Shown in pieces: positions 1-6,864 of a DNA stretch of 6,864 bases. Under the pieces are notes generated by a model, which searched no databases, was not told the origin of the DNA, and worked only from the letters and a program-made list of their open reading frames with translations. Each line of letters starts with the position of its first letter. The stretch's first letter is position 1. Source of the DNA: Deltaproteobacteria bacterium (lineage in GTDB: Bacteria; UBA10199; SBBF01). The stretch is taken from assembly GCA_016207765.1 (NCBI GenBank), contig JACQOY010000216.1:1-6864 (forward strand), written 5' to 3'. The position numbers and the translations under genes were made by a program.

Positions 1-64
1 AACTCCCCCCCGCCCCCTCTTAACATTAAGAGGGGGGGTTCCACCAACACCTGGTTACCATCGC
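1..64 (-). other. Intergenic hairpin after actC
   Basis: This is the space between the actC stop codon and the next minus-strand gene, which is outside the window. It contains a perfect inverted repeat, CCCCCTCTTA (13-22) with TAAGAGGGGG (27-36), leaving a 4-nt loop; both arms begin with five G-C pairs, so it should be very stable. Downstream on the minus strand (positions 12 to 1) comes a G-rich stretch ending GGGGGGGAGTT, which resembles a Shine-Dalgarno sequence for a following gene. There is no T-tract after the stem within the window, so it does not look like a standard intrinsic terminator. An mRNA-stability or processing hairpin between actC and a downstream act gene is the more natural reading, but that is inference. 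Confidence 0.6.
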
Positions 65-1467
<1,403 letters not shown>

Positions 1468-1468
<1 letters not shown>

Positions 1469-4400
1469 TACGTATTCCTTATTTTTGCCAAATAAGTCAC
1501 CTGGGGGCCTACGTTCAAATCTTCCAGCACATGATAGCCCCGAGGCGATTTTTTGAGTTTCGAGACAAGGCTCGTCGGATCGTTCAAGTCACCGAACACA
1601 ATCGCAGACGCGGGGCAGGTCTGCTGACAGGCGGTCAGCACCTCCCCATCGCTTACCTTGCGCCCCTCGTCCTTCGCCTTGTCCTTTGCGCTTCGGATCC
1701 GTTGCATGCAGAAATTGCATTTTTCCATCACCCCCCGGCTTCTCACCGTGACATCGGGATTGAGCAGAAGATCGAGAGGCTGGGGAAGTTCTTTGCGGAA
1801 ATCGAGAAAGTTGAAACGCCTTACCTTGTAAGGGCAATTGTTGGAGCAATAACGGGTTCCCACGCAACGGTTGTAGATCTGGGAGTTTAGGCCGTCCTCG
1901 GTATGCACGGTGGCCAGGACGGGACAAACCGTTTCGCACGGGGCGTTTTCGCATTGCTGGCAGAGCATCGGCTGGAAATTCATTTCGGGTTGATCCATGT
2001 CGCCGGCGTAGTAGCGGTCAACCCGGATCCAGTGCATGTCGCGCCCTTTGAGCACCTGTTCTTTTCCCACCGTGGGAATGTTGTTCTCGGACTGGCAACC
2101 GATCATGCAGGCGTTGCAACCGATGCAGGAGTTCATGTCGATGGCCATCCCCCAGCGGTATCCCTTGTATTCGTGCCTGGGCCACAGGGTGGGGAGCGTC
2201 TCCATTTCCGCGCCCGCCGCGTGCGGATCCTTCCTGAATTCGGCGAAAGTCGTCTCCCGGATGATCGGCCGCCCCTCGACGTTGTGGTGTCCCTGTGTCG
2301 TCGCCAGTCGGACCTGGACGCCGGTTTTGACGATTGAATCCACCGGCAGGGCCCCCCATTGCAACAATCCCCCGGCCGACTGAGCCTCCGCCAGGCTGAT
2401 CCCCACATTGTTTCCGACCGACCCCGCATTTTTCCGTCCGTAGCCGATGGCCGCCATCAGCGACTTTGAATGCATTTTGGGCTGGATATGAACGGGGAGT
2501 TTCACCTCAAAACGGCTCCCTTTCAACCAAACCACGTCTCCTTCATTAAGGGAGAGTTCTTTTGCCGTGGCCGGCGCCATAGACACGTAATTATCCCAGG
2601 TTATTTTGGAGAGCGGATCGGGGAGTTCCTGCAACCAGGCGCTGTTGGCGCTCCTGCCGTCGAATAACGAGACCGAAGGATAGAGGGTCAAGCCGAAATT
2701 CCCCGGATTTTTGCGATGGGTCAGCATCGACAGGGCTGTCGGTGCAAGATCGCGCGGCGGCGCAAGCCGATCCCTCTTTTCCATCCGGTCGATAGCCTCA
2801 AAAACCCCCTTTTTCAGCGTCTCTTCCCAAAAAGCCCCGAAGGGGACGGCCACGTTATGGGCTGAATAAATTTGATCTTGCCAATAGGCCTTCAAGTAGT
2901 CATACCAGCCGGCAAAGAAAGTCAGTTGCCCCCATTGAATGAGCATGTCCTGAAAAGAGCGCGTGTCGTAGAGCGGATTGATGACCGGCTGGGCGATGCT
3001 GTGAATTCCTCTCTGAGGGGCGGCGTCATTCCAGGCCTCGAGGTAATGGGAGACGGGACAGACAAAGTCCGATGCCGCCGATGTTTCATTGAGACGGTCG
3101 GCGATGGTGACCACCGTTTTTACCTTTTTCAGGGCGGCGGCAAAACCCCATGATGAGGGGAGAGAATAGAGGGGGTTTATATTATGGATAAGAAGGACGC
3201 CGACATTTCCCCGGTTCATCTCCGCAATCAGGTCGTTGAGCGAGGCTTGCGAGCTTCCGGCCTGGTTGGAAGGGGCAATTGAATAATCGATGGTGGCCCC
3301 GTCGTTTTCGAGGGCGGAATTGAGAAGGTTGACGGCTGTCTGCATGGCCACGGCGTTGGCCGCCTTGACCGCGCCCCCCAGGACGATTCCTTTGCCGCGT
3401 GATTTCCAAAGGGCAGACGCAACCTTGCGCAAGGCGGCGGCCTCAAGCCCTGTTTCACGGGAGACAGTATCAATGTCATAGCCGTTTAAGGTTTGCGCCA
3501 CATCGGCCCGTCCCGCAAGGAATGACAATCCTTTTTTGACGATAATTTCGTGAGCCAGAGAAAGGGCGACAATGAGTTCATCGCCCGGTTTGACTGAAAG
3601 ATATTCATCGGCGTTCGAACCGGTAAGCGACAACGCCGATTCACAAACAACAAGCTGTGACATTTTCCCTTTCTCAACCTGTCGTCCCCGGGCGAAAGCG
3701 TTGGCGAATTCCACCGGTGAAAGCCAGGTGCCGAGGAAATCGGCGCCAAAGGAGACGATAACGTCGGCCTTGTCGAAACGGTAACGGGGGGTCACGTTTT
3801 GGCCGTAGGAAGCCGTTTGTCCCAAGGCCACCTCTTCCGGAACGACTGCCTCATATTCAATGTGAGAACCGGGACCCACGGCGGCGATAAAATCGGCAAT
3901 CAGGCGGCGCGTCGAAGGACTGGTGATGGTTCCGGTCAGGACAACAGTTTTGGCGCCGCTGTTTTTCGCCTCGGCAATCGCGTTTTTGATTTGTTGATCC
4001 GTTTCGTCCCACCTTAGGGCCTTATTGGCTGAGTTTTCCAAGGCTCCGGCCACTGGCCGGCGGTCGATCTTCACCGGATTTTTCAGGCGGTCGGGGTCGT
4101 AGAGGTTCAAGATCGAGGCCTGACCGCGCGCGCAAAGTCTCCCCCGGTTCAACGGGTGACGGTCGTTTCCTTCCAGCTTGATCGGTCGTCCCTCGCGTGT
4201 CTTTACCAATAAACCGCAGGAGGCGGCGCACTCAAAACAGGTCGAGGCGTAGATGGAGGCAACCCCCGGGACAATCTCTTCCGGTTTGTTGACATAGGGG
4301 ATGATTTTTTCCACCGGACGGCGCGAACAGGCGGCGGTGGCCAGCAACATGCCGGCCCCCATCACCTTGAGAAAGTCTCGCCGCTCCATTTCGGTGATGG

Positions 4401-4521
4401 TCTGCTCCTCCGGGGGGGAGGCGAATTCCTTCCCCAGGCTTTCGGTATAGGAGGGGAGCCGTTCCAATTCTTCAATGCTCCCCCAGTATTTTTTTTCTGT
4501 CTGTTCCATATTTTTTACCAT
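1468..4521 (-). CDS. actB: ActB: fused molybdopterin-like / four-cluster iron-sulfur subunit of alternative complex III
   Basis: A 1017-residue fusion with the architecture of ActB. The N-terminus has the extended Tat form: a [10 protein letters not shown] box (11-20), then [11 protein letters not shown] (47-57) and a hydrophobic stretch ending AAC (63-65), so the protein should be exported folded; Cys65 is only a weak lipobox match. Residues about 90-745 are the B1 half, a molybdopterin-oxidoreductase fold. Unusually it keeps Cys95, Cys98, Cys102 and Cys130 (CxxCxxxCx27C), followed by [16 protein letters not shown]. Residues about 785-1017 are the B2 ferredoxin-like half: Cys799/802/805/809, Cys854/857/862/866, Cys886/Thr889/Cys892/Cys896 and Cys935/938/965/969. 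The Thr at 889 predicts one [3Fe-4S] beside three [4Fe-4S], as in ACIII. Electrons would run from ActC through B2 to Act[16 protein letters not shown] (741-755) is family-typical. A second Met at residue 5 is an alternative start. Related Psr and Qrc complexes encode the two halves separately, so the fusion favours ActB. Confidence 0.96.
1474..1480 (-). promoter_or_regulatory. Ribosome binding site of actC
   Basis: AAGGAAT on the minus strand, with its AAGGA core 7 nt before the actC ATG and lying inside the last codons of actB. Together with the TAATG overlap it supports the chosen actC start and translational coupling. Confidence 0.7.
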
Positions 4522-4541
4522 TATCCACCATCCACCATCCT
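4522..4541 (-). repeat. GGATGGT tandem heptads in the actA-actB gap
   Basis: The whole 20-bp space between the actA stop and the actB ATG reads, on the minus strand, as an A followed by GGATGGT, GGATGGT and GGATA, with a further ATGGT formed by the start codon itself. The G-rich units are the only Shine-Dalgarno-like sequence available for actB, with GGATGG about 6 nt from the ATG. It is a short, imperfect repeat and could be chance. A change in copy number would alter ribosome spacing, but nothing here shows that this happens. Confidence 0.55.
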
Positions 4542-5081
4542 CTAATTATGACACGTAGTACAATCCGTCGGTCCTTTCTGGTCCTCGCCGTTGGGCCCCT
4601 TGTTGGTCCGGTGGCAATTCACGCAAAAACCCATCAGGAGTGTTTTGTCCTGAACAATCCGGTCCATCTGTGCGACGTTCCCGTGACATGCTTCGCATTT
4701 GATCTGTTTGGCCAGATGGCGCTTGTGGCTGAAATAGACATGGTCGGGAAGATCATGGATGCGCACCCATTCGATCGGTTTTCCTTCTTTGAATTTTCTT
4801 GTCAATTCCTGAATCAAGGGGCTGTCGGTTTTGACGACATTGTGGCAGTTCATGCAAACATTGGTGGACGGGACCGTCGCATGGCGCGAGCGGGTCGCAT
4901 CGGCGTGACAATAAAGACAGGGAATTTTGTTGTCCCCGGCATGGAGTTTGTGACTGAAGGGGATCGGTTGTTCCGGGCTATAGCCGGTGTTGTCCCCCAA
5001 GTTGCGCCAAAAGCCCAAAACCGCTCCCGCCAGAACAAGAAAGGCAATTCCGCCCACAGCGATGAGTTTTTTCGAAACCAA
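4542..5081 (-). CDS. actA: ActA: membrane-anchored pentaheme cytochrome c of alternative complex III
   Basis: A small periplasmic multiheme cytochrome anchored by one N-terminal helix, recognised as ActA, the electron-exit subunit of ACIII. With the TTG start at 5081 it is 179 residues. The helix is about residues 6-25 (LIAVGGIAFLVLAGAVLGFW). Five CxxCH heme sites follow, beginning at Cys55 (CLYCH), Cys76 (CMNCH), Cys129 (CEACH), Cys153 (CVNCH) and Cys174 (CTTCH), the last at the extreme C-terminus. Extra histidines such as those in IPFSHKLHAG (40-49) and YFSHKRH (116-122) could be distal heme ligands. There is no in-frame ATG before the hemes, so a non-ATG start is required. TTG at 5081 has AGGGGG 8 nt upstream and leaves a compact signal anchor; TTG at 5174 or 5108 would add 31 or 9 residues with poorer ribosome sites. 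It is first in the operon, 20 bp before actB. Confidence 0.92.
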   Translation of the reverse strand: MVSKKLIAVGGIAFLVLAGAVLGFWRNLGDNTGYSPEQPIPFSHKLHAGDNKIPCLYCHADATRSRHATVPSTNVCMNCHNVVKTDSPLIQELTRKFKEGKPIEWVRIHDLPDHVYFSHKRHLAKQIKCEACHGNVAQMDRIVQDKTLLMGFCVNCHRTNKGPNGEDQKGPTDCTTCHN

Positions 5082-5089
5082 GTTGCTCG

Positions 5090-5095
5090 CCCCCT
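5090..5095 (-). promoter_or_regulatory. Ribosome binding site deciding the actA start
   Basis: AGGGGG on the minus strand, 8 nt before the TTG at 5081. It is the best-placed Shine-Dalgarno-like sequence among the possible TTG starts of actA (5174, 5108, 5081) and is the main reason for choosing the short form. Confidence 0.5.
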
Positions 5096-5107
5096 GATTT
5101 TTCTCCA

Positions 5108-5122
5108 ACTTTCCTGGAAAGT
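5108..5122. promoter_or_regulatory. 15-bp perfect palindrome upstream of actA (candidate operator)
   Basis: ACTTTCC, one central T, then GGAAAGT: two perfect 7-bp arms. If actA starts at 5081, the site lies 27-41 bp ahead of the start codon, in the untranslated leader, where a dimeric repressor or activator could sit. It could also form a short hairpin in the RNA, though the one-base centre is too tight without opening the innermost pairs. If the longer TTG start at 5174 is used the palindrome would be coding, which makes a regulatory role less likely. No known regulator box was recognised. Confidence 0.4.
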
Positions 5123-5263
5123 GCCAAGTTAACTGGTCGGTGGCGGGAAAAACTGAATACCGATTCAGTTGCAAATTCGGGTGTCATTTGCCACCTCTGA
5201 TGGGTGAATGCAAGAAAAAAAATGACGAAAAAAAGGAAAAGCCCGTTGGTATTCCTTGTGATT

Positions 5264-5309
5264 CGCCTTGAAGGTGCCCTAAAGAAAGAGCGCATAAATT
5301 CCTTCGGCG
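5264..5309 (-). promoter_or_regulatory. Imperfect stem-loop in the act leader
   Basis: CGCC (5264-5267) pairs with GGCG (5306-5309), and GAAGG (5270-5274) pairs with CCTTC (5301-5305), with a two-base bulge at 5268-5269. This gives nine Watson-Crick pairs around a 26-nt loop. It lies between the 93-nt element at 5319-5411 and actA, inside the predicted leader transcript. Further toward actA, AAGGAA and TTCCTT (5233-5238 with 5252-5257) form a weak stem that runs straight into a 7-T tract on the minus strand (5228-5234), loosely like an intrinsic terminator. Both are read by eye, without an energy calculation. Confidence 0.35.
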
Positions 5310-5318
5310 ATGCAAAAA

Positions 5319-5411
5319 TCCTCCCCCTTAAGTGACGAAACCCCACCAAAAGGGCCGGGTGACCCCACAAGAGGCAGGGATGCCTAAAAAATAGGCATAA
5401 ATCGGGGAGGA
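5319..5411 (-). promoter_or_regulatory. Candidate structured 5' leader element of the act operon
   Basis: TCCTCCCC at 5319-5326 is perfectly complementary to GGGGAGGA at 5404-5411, so this 93-nt segment can be closed by an 8-bp helix. Inside it, ATGCCTA (5380-5386) pairs with TAGGCAT (5392-5398) over a 5-nt loop. The same TGCCT (5381-5385) can instead pair with AGGCA at 5372-5376 over a GGGA tetraloop, so the two hairpins exclude each other. The segment begins a few bases after the predicted minus-strand transcription start, the usual position of a regulatory leader RNA. I compared it by eye with the conserved cores of the cyclic-di-GMP/cGAMP (GEMM), cobalamin, glycine, c-di-AMP and guanidine classes and saw no convincing match. 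The orientation is inferred from the promoter; the same helices could form in plus-strand RNA, and protein-binding DNA repeats are an alternative. Confidence 0.35.
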
Positions 5412-5422
5412 GTGTTTAAAAA

Positions 5423-5428
5423 TATAAT
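5423..5428 (+). promoter_or_regulatory. Predicted -10 element for the divergent plus-strand gene
   Basis: A perfect TATAAT on the plus strand, about 60 bp ahead of the preferred start of the exported-protein gene. No clear -35 hexamer stands 16-18 bp upstream (the sequence there is GC-rich, around ATCGGGGAGG), so it would be a weak or activator-dependent promoter. It lies on almost the same bases as the minus-strand TATTAT, so the two promoters could not be occupied by polymerase at the same time. Confidence 0.35.
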
Positions 5429-5452
5429 ATATTTCAATAAGTTATGATTCAA
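5424..5452 (-). promoter_or_regulatory. Predicted sigma-70-type promoter of the act operon
   Basis: On the minus strand TTGAAT (5447-5452) and TATTAT (5424-5429) are separated by exactly 17 bp. They match the -35 and -10 consensus at 4/6 and 5/6 positions. Transcription would start near 5417, giving a leader of roughly 335 nt before the TTG start of actA. The match is by eye and AT-rich sequence makes chance hits common here, but the spacing and location suit a primary promoter for actABC. Confidence 0.45.
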
Positions 5453-5486
5453 CCGTTTGGCATTCATTTTGCTCTTGTTATTCCTC

Positions 5487-6410
5487 ATGATGCAGACGGT
5501 TCTCAAAAAATGGATGATTGGTTTTTTTCCGCTTCTCATTCTTCTTTGCGCCATTCAGGCTCACGCCTCCATCGGCCAGAAGAAACGGGTCACCCTTTGG
5601 GGACGTGAAATTTCGTATCATTATATTCCCATCAACAACGAACGGGTTCGCTATGACGGCACGGCCTACGTTGCCACCGACAAAAAAGGAAACAGGGAAA
5701 ATCGTCTGGTTTTGAACAGCGCTTTTTTCAAAAAAGAGGCGGAGCTGATTTTTGGGGATTTTGAAAAACAGCCGAATCCGTCGATCGGTCTGCAGGTGGA
5801 TTTGGCGGAATTTATCGCCGCTCTTTCGGATGCCGAACAACGGCTTGGAGAGGGGGATGGTTTGAGCGGCGATCAGAAAAAGAAACTGCTCACCCATCTT
5901 AAGGATCTGGAGCATCAGCTTCAATACGCCGCCTGGTACGGCATCTACAAAAGGTCCAAAGACGAAAACGATTTTGCGCGGGCCTTTGCGGAGGTGCGCG
6001 CTTCGACAATCGAATACCACGAGTTATCGCATCTGCGGGATGAACTCGAATGGGCCGGGTTGGCAGGCCCGGATTCCCCGGAGTTAAAGCGGGATGATGC
6101 CGTATTCTGGAATCAGACCGAGGTGCGGGCCTTTTTGACCGAACTTGCCTACGGCTCCAACCCGCGTGACTCGATTTTTCAGGCGGTGACAGGGGGGATT
6201 CAGGAGATCGAACGGGGAAAAAACATGGACTTCAGCATCCAGAAGCTGAATTCGGTTTTGAAGATCGCCCAAAAACTTTCTCCCATGGCGATGAACGGAT
6301 TTGACTGCCTCTGTTGTCTCACCGTTGAGCATGCCCGGATCATTGCCCGGCAGGTGTATCAGGATGTCCGGTTGGCCTTGGCCCTTGCGGCTCAAAAGCC
6401 GGGCGCATAA
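5487..6410 (+). CDS. Putative exported HExxH (zinc metalloprotease-like) protein of unrecognised family
   Basis: I do not recognise this family. Starting from the ATG at 5487 it is 307 residues. The N-terminus has a basic region (LKK) and a hydrophobic core (MIGFFPLLILLCAIQ), then AHA before Ser, an apparent signal-peptidase I site, so export to the periplasm or beyond is likely. The Cys in the core lacks a lipobox. Residues 178-182 are HELSH, an HExxH zinc-protease motif, and a Glu about 30 residues later (NQTEVRAFLTEL, Glu212) could be a third ligand as in gluzincins. A DLEHQLQ-type charged helical stretch precedes it. FDCLCC near residues 272-277 is a Cys-rich patch of unknown role. An upstream TTG at 5457 and ATGs at 5490 and 5514 are alternative starts; none has a good Shine-Dalgarno. 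It is divergent from act and may be functionally unrelated. A catalytic role is inference from a five-residue motif. Confidence 0.8.
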   Translation: MMQTVLKKWMIGFFPLLILLCAIQAHASIGQKKRVTLWGREISYHYIPINNERVRYDGTAYVATDKKGNRENRLVLNSAFFKKEAELIFGDFEKQPNPSIGLQVDLAEFIAALSDAEQRLGEGDGLSGDQKKKLLTHLKDLEHQLQYAAWYGIYKRSKDENDFARAFAEVRASTIEYHELSHLRDELEWAGLAGPDSPELKRDDAVFWNQTEVRAFLTELAYGSNPRDSIFQAVTGGIQEIERGKNMDFSIQKLNSVLKIAQKLSPMAMNGFDCLCCLTVEHARIIARQVYQDVRLALALAAQKPGA

Positions 6411-6864
6411 GAAAAGAGCATGCCGGTCCGGGCTACCGAGCCGCCCGTCACAATCCGTCCGTTTCGTGTCACGATCATTGTTGTCACCTCGCCTTTTTGT
6501 CCCTTGTCAAAGGGGATTTCGACTTTTCCGCCACGGCCGAATTTTGCGTCGAGCCGGCCGTTTGCAAGAAGGCGGGTGAGGGCGATAAAGCCCGCCGGCC
6601 AGTGGCCGGTGCCAGTTGGTCCCGCGCCGCCAACTCTTCCGTCCCCGGCAACGACAATCCGTCCGGTCTGGTCAAGCGCCAGTGCGTGCGCCGCATCGGT
6701 GCCATTTTTAAAATCGACGAATAGAATCCCTTCGCGGCCGAATCGCCGGTCCATTTTGCCGTTGGGGAGAAGACGGGCGATGAGAAAGTCGGTGTTAAAA
6801 GGGGGGGAAGGGGGGATTTCAGCATAACCGGCCACAACGATTTTTCCGTCAGACAAAGCCAAAA
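6392..6864 (-). CDS. Delta-60 repeat protein, C-terminal part (5' end beyond the window)
   Basis: The reading frame is open to the window edge; the first apparent start (6862) is an internal Leu TTG within a repeat, so only the last 157 or so residues are visible. Two delta-60-type units can be read about 66 residues apart: FLIARLLPNGKMDRRFG and FIALTRLLANGRLDAKFG. These alternate with GKIVVAG, GRIVVAG and GRIVTGG strands. Such repeats form beta-propeller-like folds in large secreted or surface proteins, especially in deltaproteobacteria; binding partners are unknown. The protein ends shortly after the third strand with SYAPGF. An AEIPPSPPFNTD insertion and a Gly-rich GRVGGAGPTGTGHW insertion sit at the loop between strand and NGxxDxxFG segments. 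Its 3' end overlaps the convergent plus-strand gene by 19 bp. Confidence 0.85.
   Translation of the reverse strand, partial: LALSDGKIVVAGYAEIPPSPPFNTDFLIARLLPNGKMDRRFGREGILFVDFKNGTDAAHALALDQTGRIVVAGDGRVGGAGPTGTGHWPAGFIALTRLLANGRLDAKFGRGGKVEIPFDKGQKGEVTTMIVTRNGRIVTGGSVARTGMLFSYAPGF

Noticed and set aside
4327..4329. Lipoprotein lipobox at Cys65 of ActB
   Set aside because: The preceding TAA residues give a poor match at position -3; lipidation cannot be claimed from sequence, so it is only mentioned.
5172..5196. TGGCA...TTTGC resembling a sigma-54 promoter
   Set aside because: The spacing between the GG and GC elements is too long for the conserved sigma-54 layout; a nearby TGGCAC has no TTGC partner either.
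4978..5370. 130-residue minus-strand frame covering the actA upstream interval
   Set aside because: Its C-terminal half is an out-of-frame reading of actA and its N-terminal half lies over the structured leader; no domain, and no good ribosome site was found.
5319..5411. Cyclic-di-GMP/cGAMP (GEMM) riboswitch
   Set aside because: GGGTGAC and a GCC hairpin followed by TAA are superficially similar, but the conserved GCAAACC and ACGCAAAGCC segments and the 3' receptor are missing.
5412..5447. Tiny GTG-started 11-codon frame on the plus strand after GGGGAGGA
   Set aside because: The Shine-Dalgarno-like sequence directly abuts the GTG, so spacing is wrong, and the frame crosses the -10 elements.

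Overview
The window carries the first three genes of an alternative complex III (ACIII, Act) operon on the minus strand. A divergent plus-strand gene for a secreted HExxH protein follows, and then the 3' end of a minus-strand delta-60-repeat gene. Coding sequence is moderately GC-rich and bacterial in style. The gene content (pentaheme ActA, fused ActB, delta-60 repeats) would fit a deltaproteobacterium-like or other Gram-negative environmental lineage, but the sequence alone does not fix the taxon.

Layout, read in transcription order on the minus strand: a regulatory interval (about 5082-5456), actA (5081-4542, membrane-anchored pentaheme cytochrome c), a 20-bp gap made of GGATGGT repeats, actB (4521-1468, fused molybdopterin-like and four-cluster iron-sulfur subunit with an extended Tat signal), actC (1468-65, NrfD/PsrC-type 10-helix quinol-binding subunit, start overlapping the actB stop), then a strong hairpin (13-36) before the next gene, which lies outside the window and by family convention would be actD. 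On the plus strand is a gene for a putative exported zinc-protease-like protein (5487-6410). Its 3' end overlaps by 19 bp the convergent delta-60-repeat gene (6392 to beyond 6864).

How the genes work together: in characterised ACIII, ActC oxidises quinol in the membrane, electrons pass through the iron-sulfur clusters of the B2 half of ActB to the hemes of ActA, and then to a periplasmic cytochrome or an associated cytochrome oxidase. The window shows the expected ligands: five CxxCH motifs in ActA, and four cysteine motifs in ActB with one Cys replaced by Thr, which matches three [4Fe-4S] plus one [3Fe-4S]. The most notable departure is in the B1 half of ActB, which keeps a complete CxxCxxxCx27C motif that canonical Act B1 domains are described as lacking.

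The most interesting non-coding signal is the long actA upstream interval. It has overlapping divergent -10 elements, a 93-nt segment closed by a perfect 8-bp helix and containing two mutually exclusive hairpins, a second imperfect stem, and a 15-bp palindrome just ahead of the likely TTG start of actA. I could not match it to a known riboswitch class, so it remains a candidate structured leader or operator cluster.
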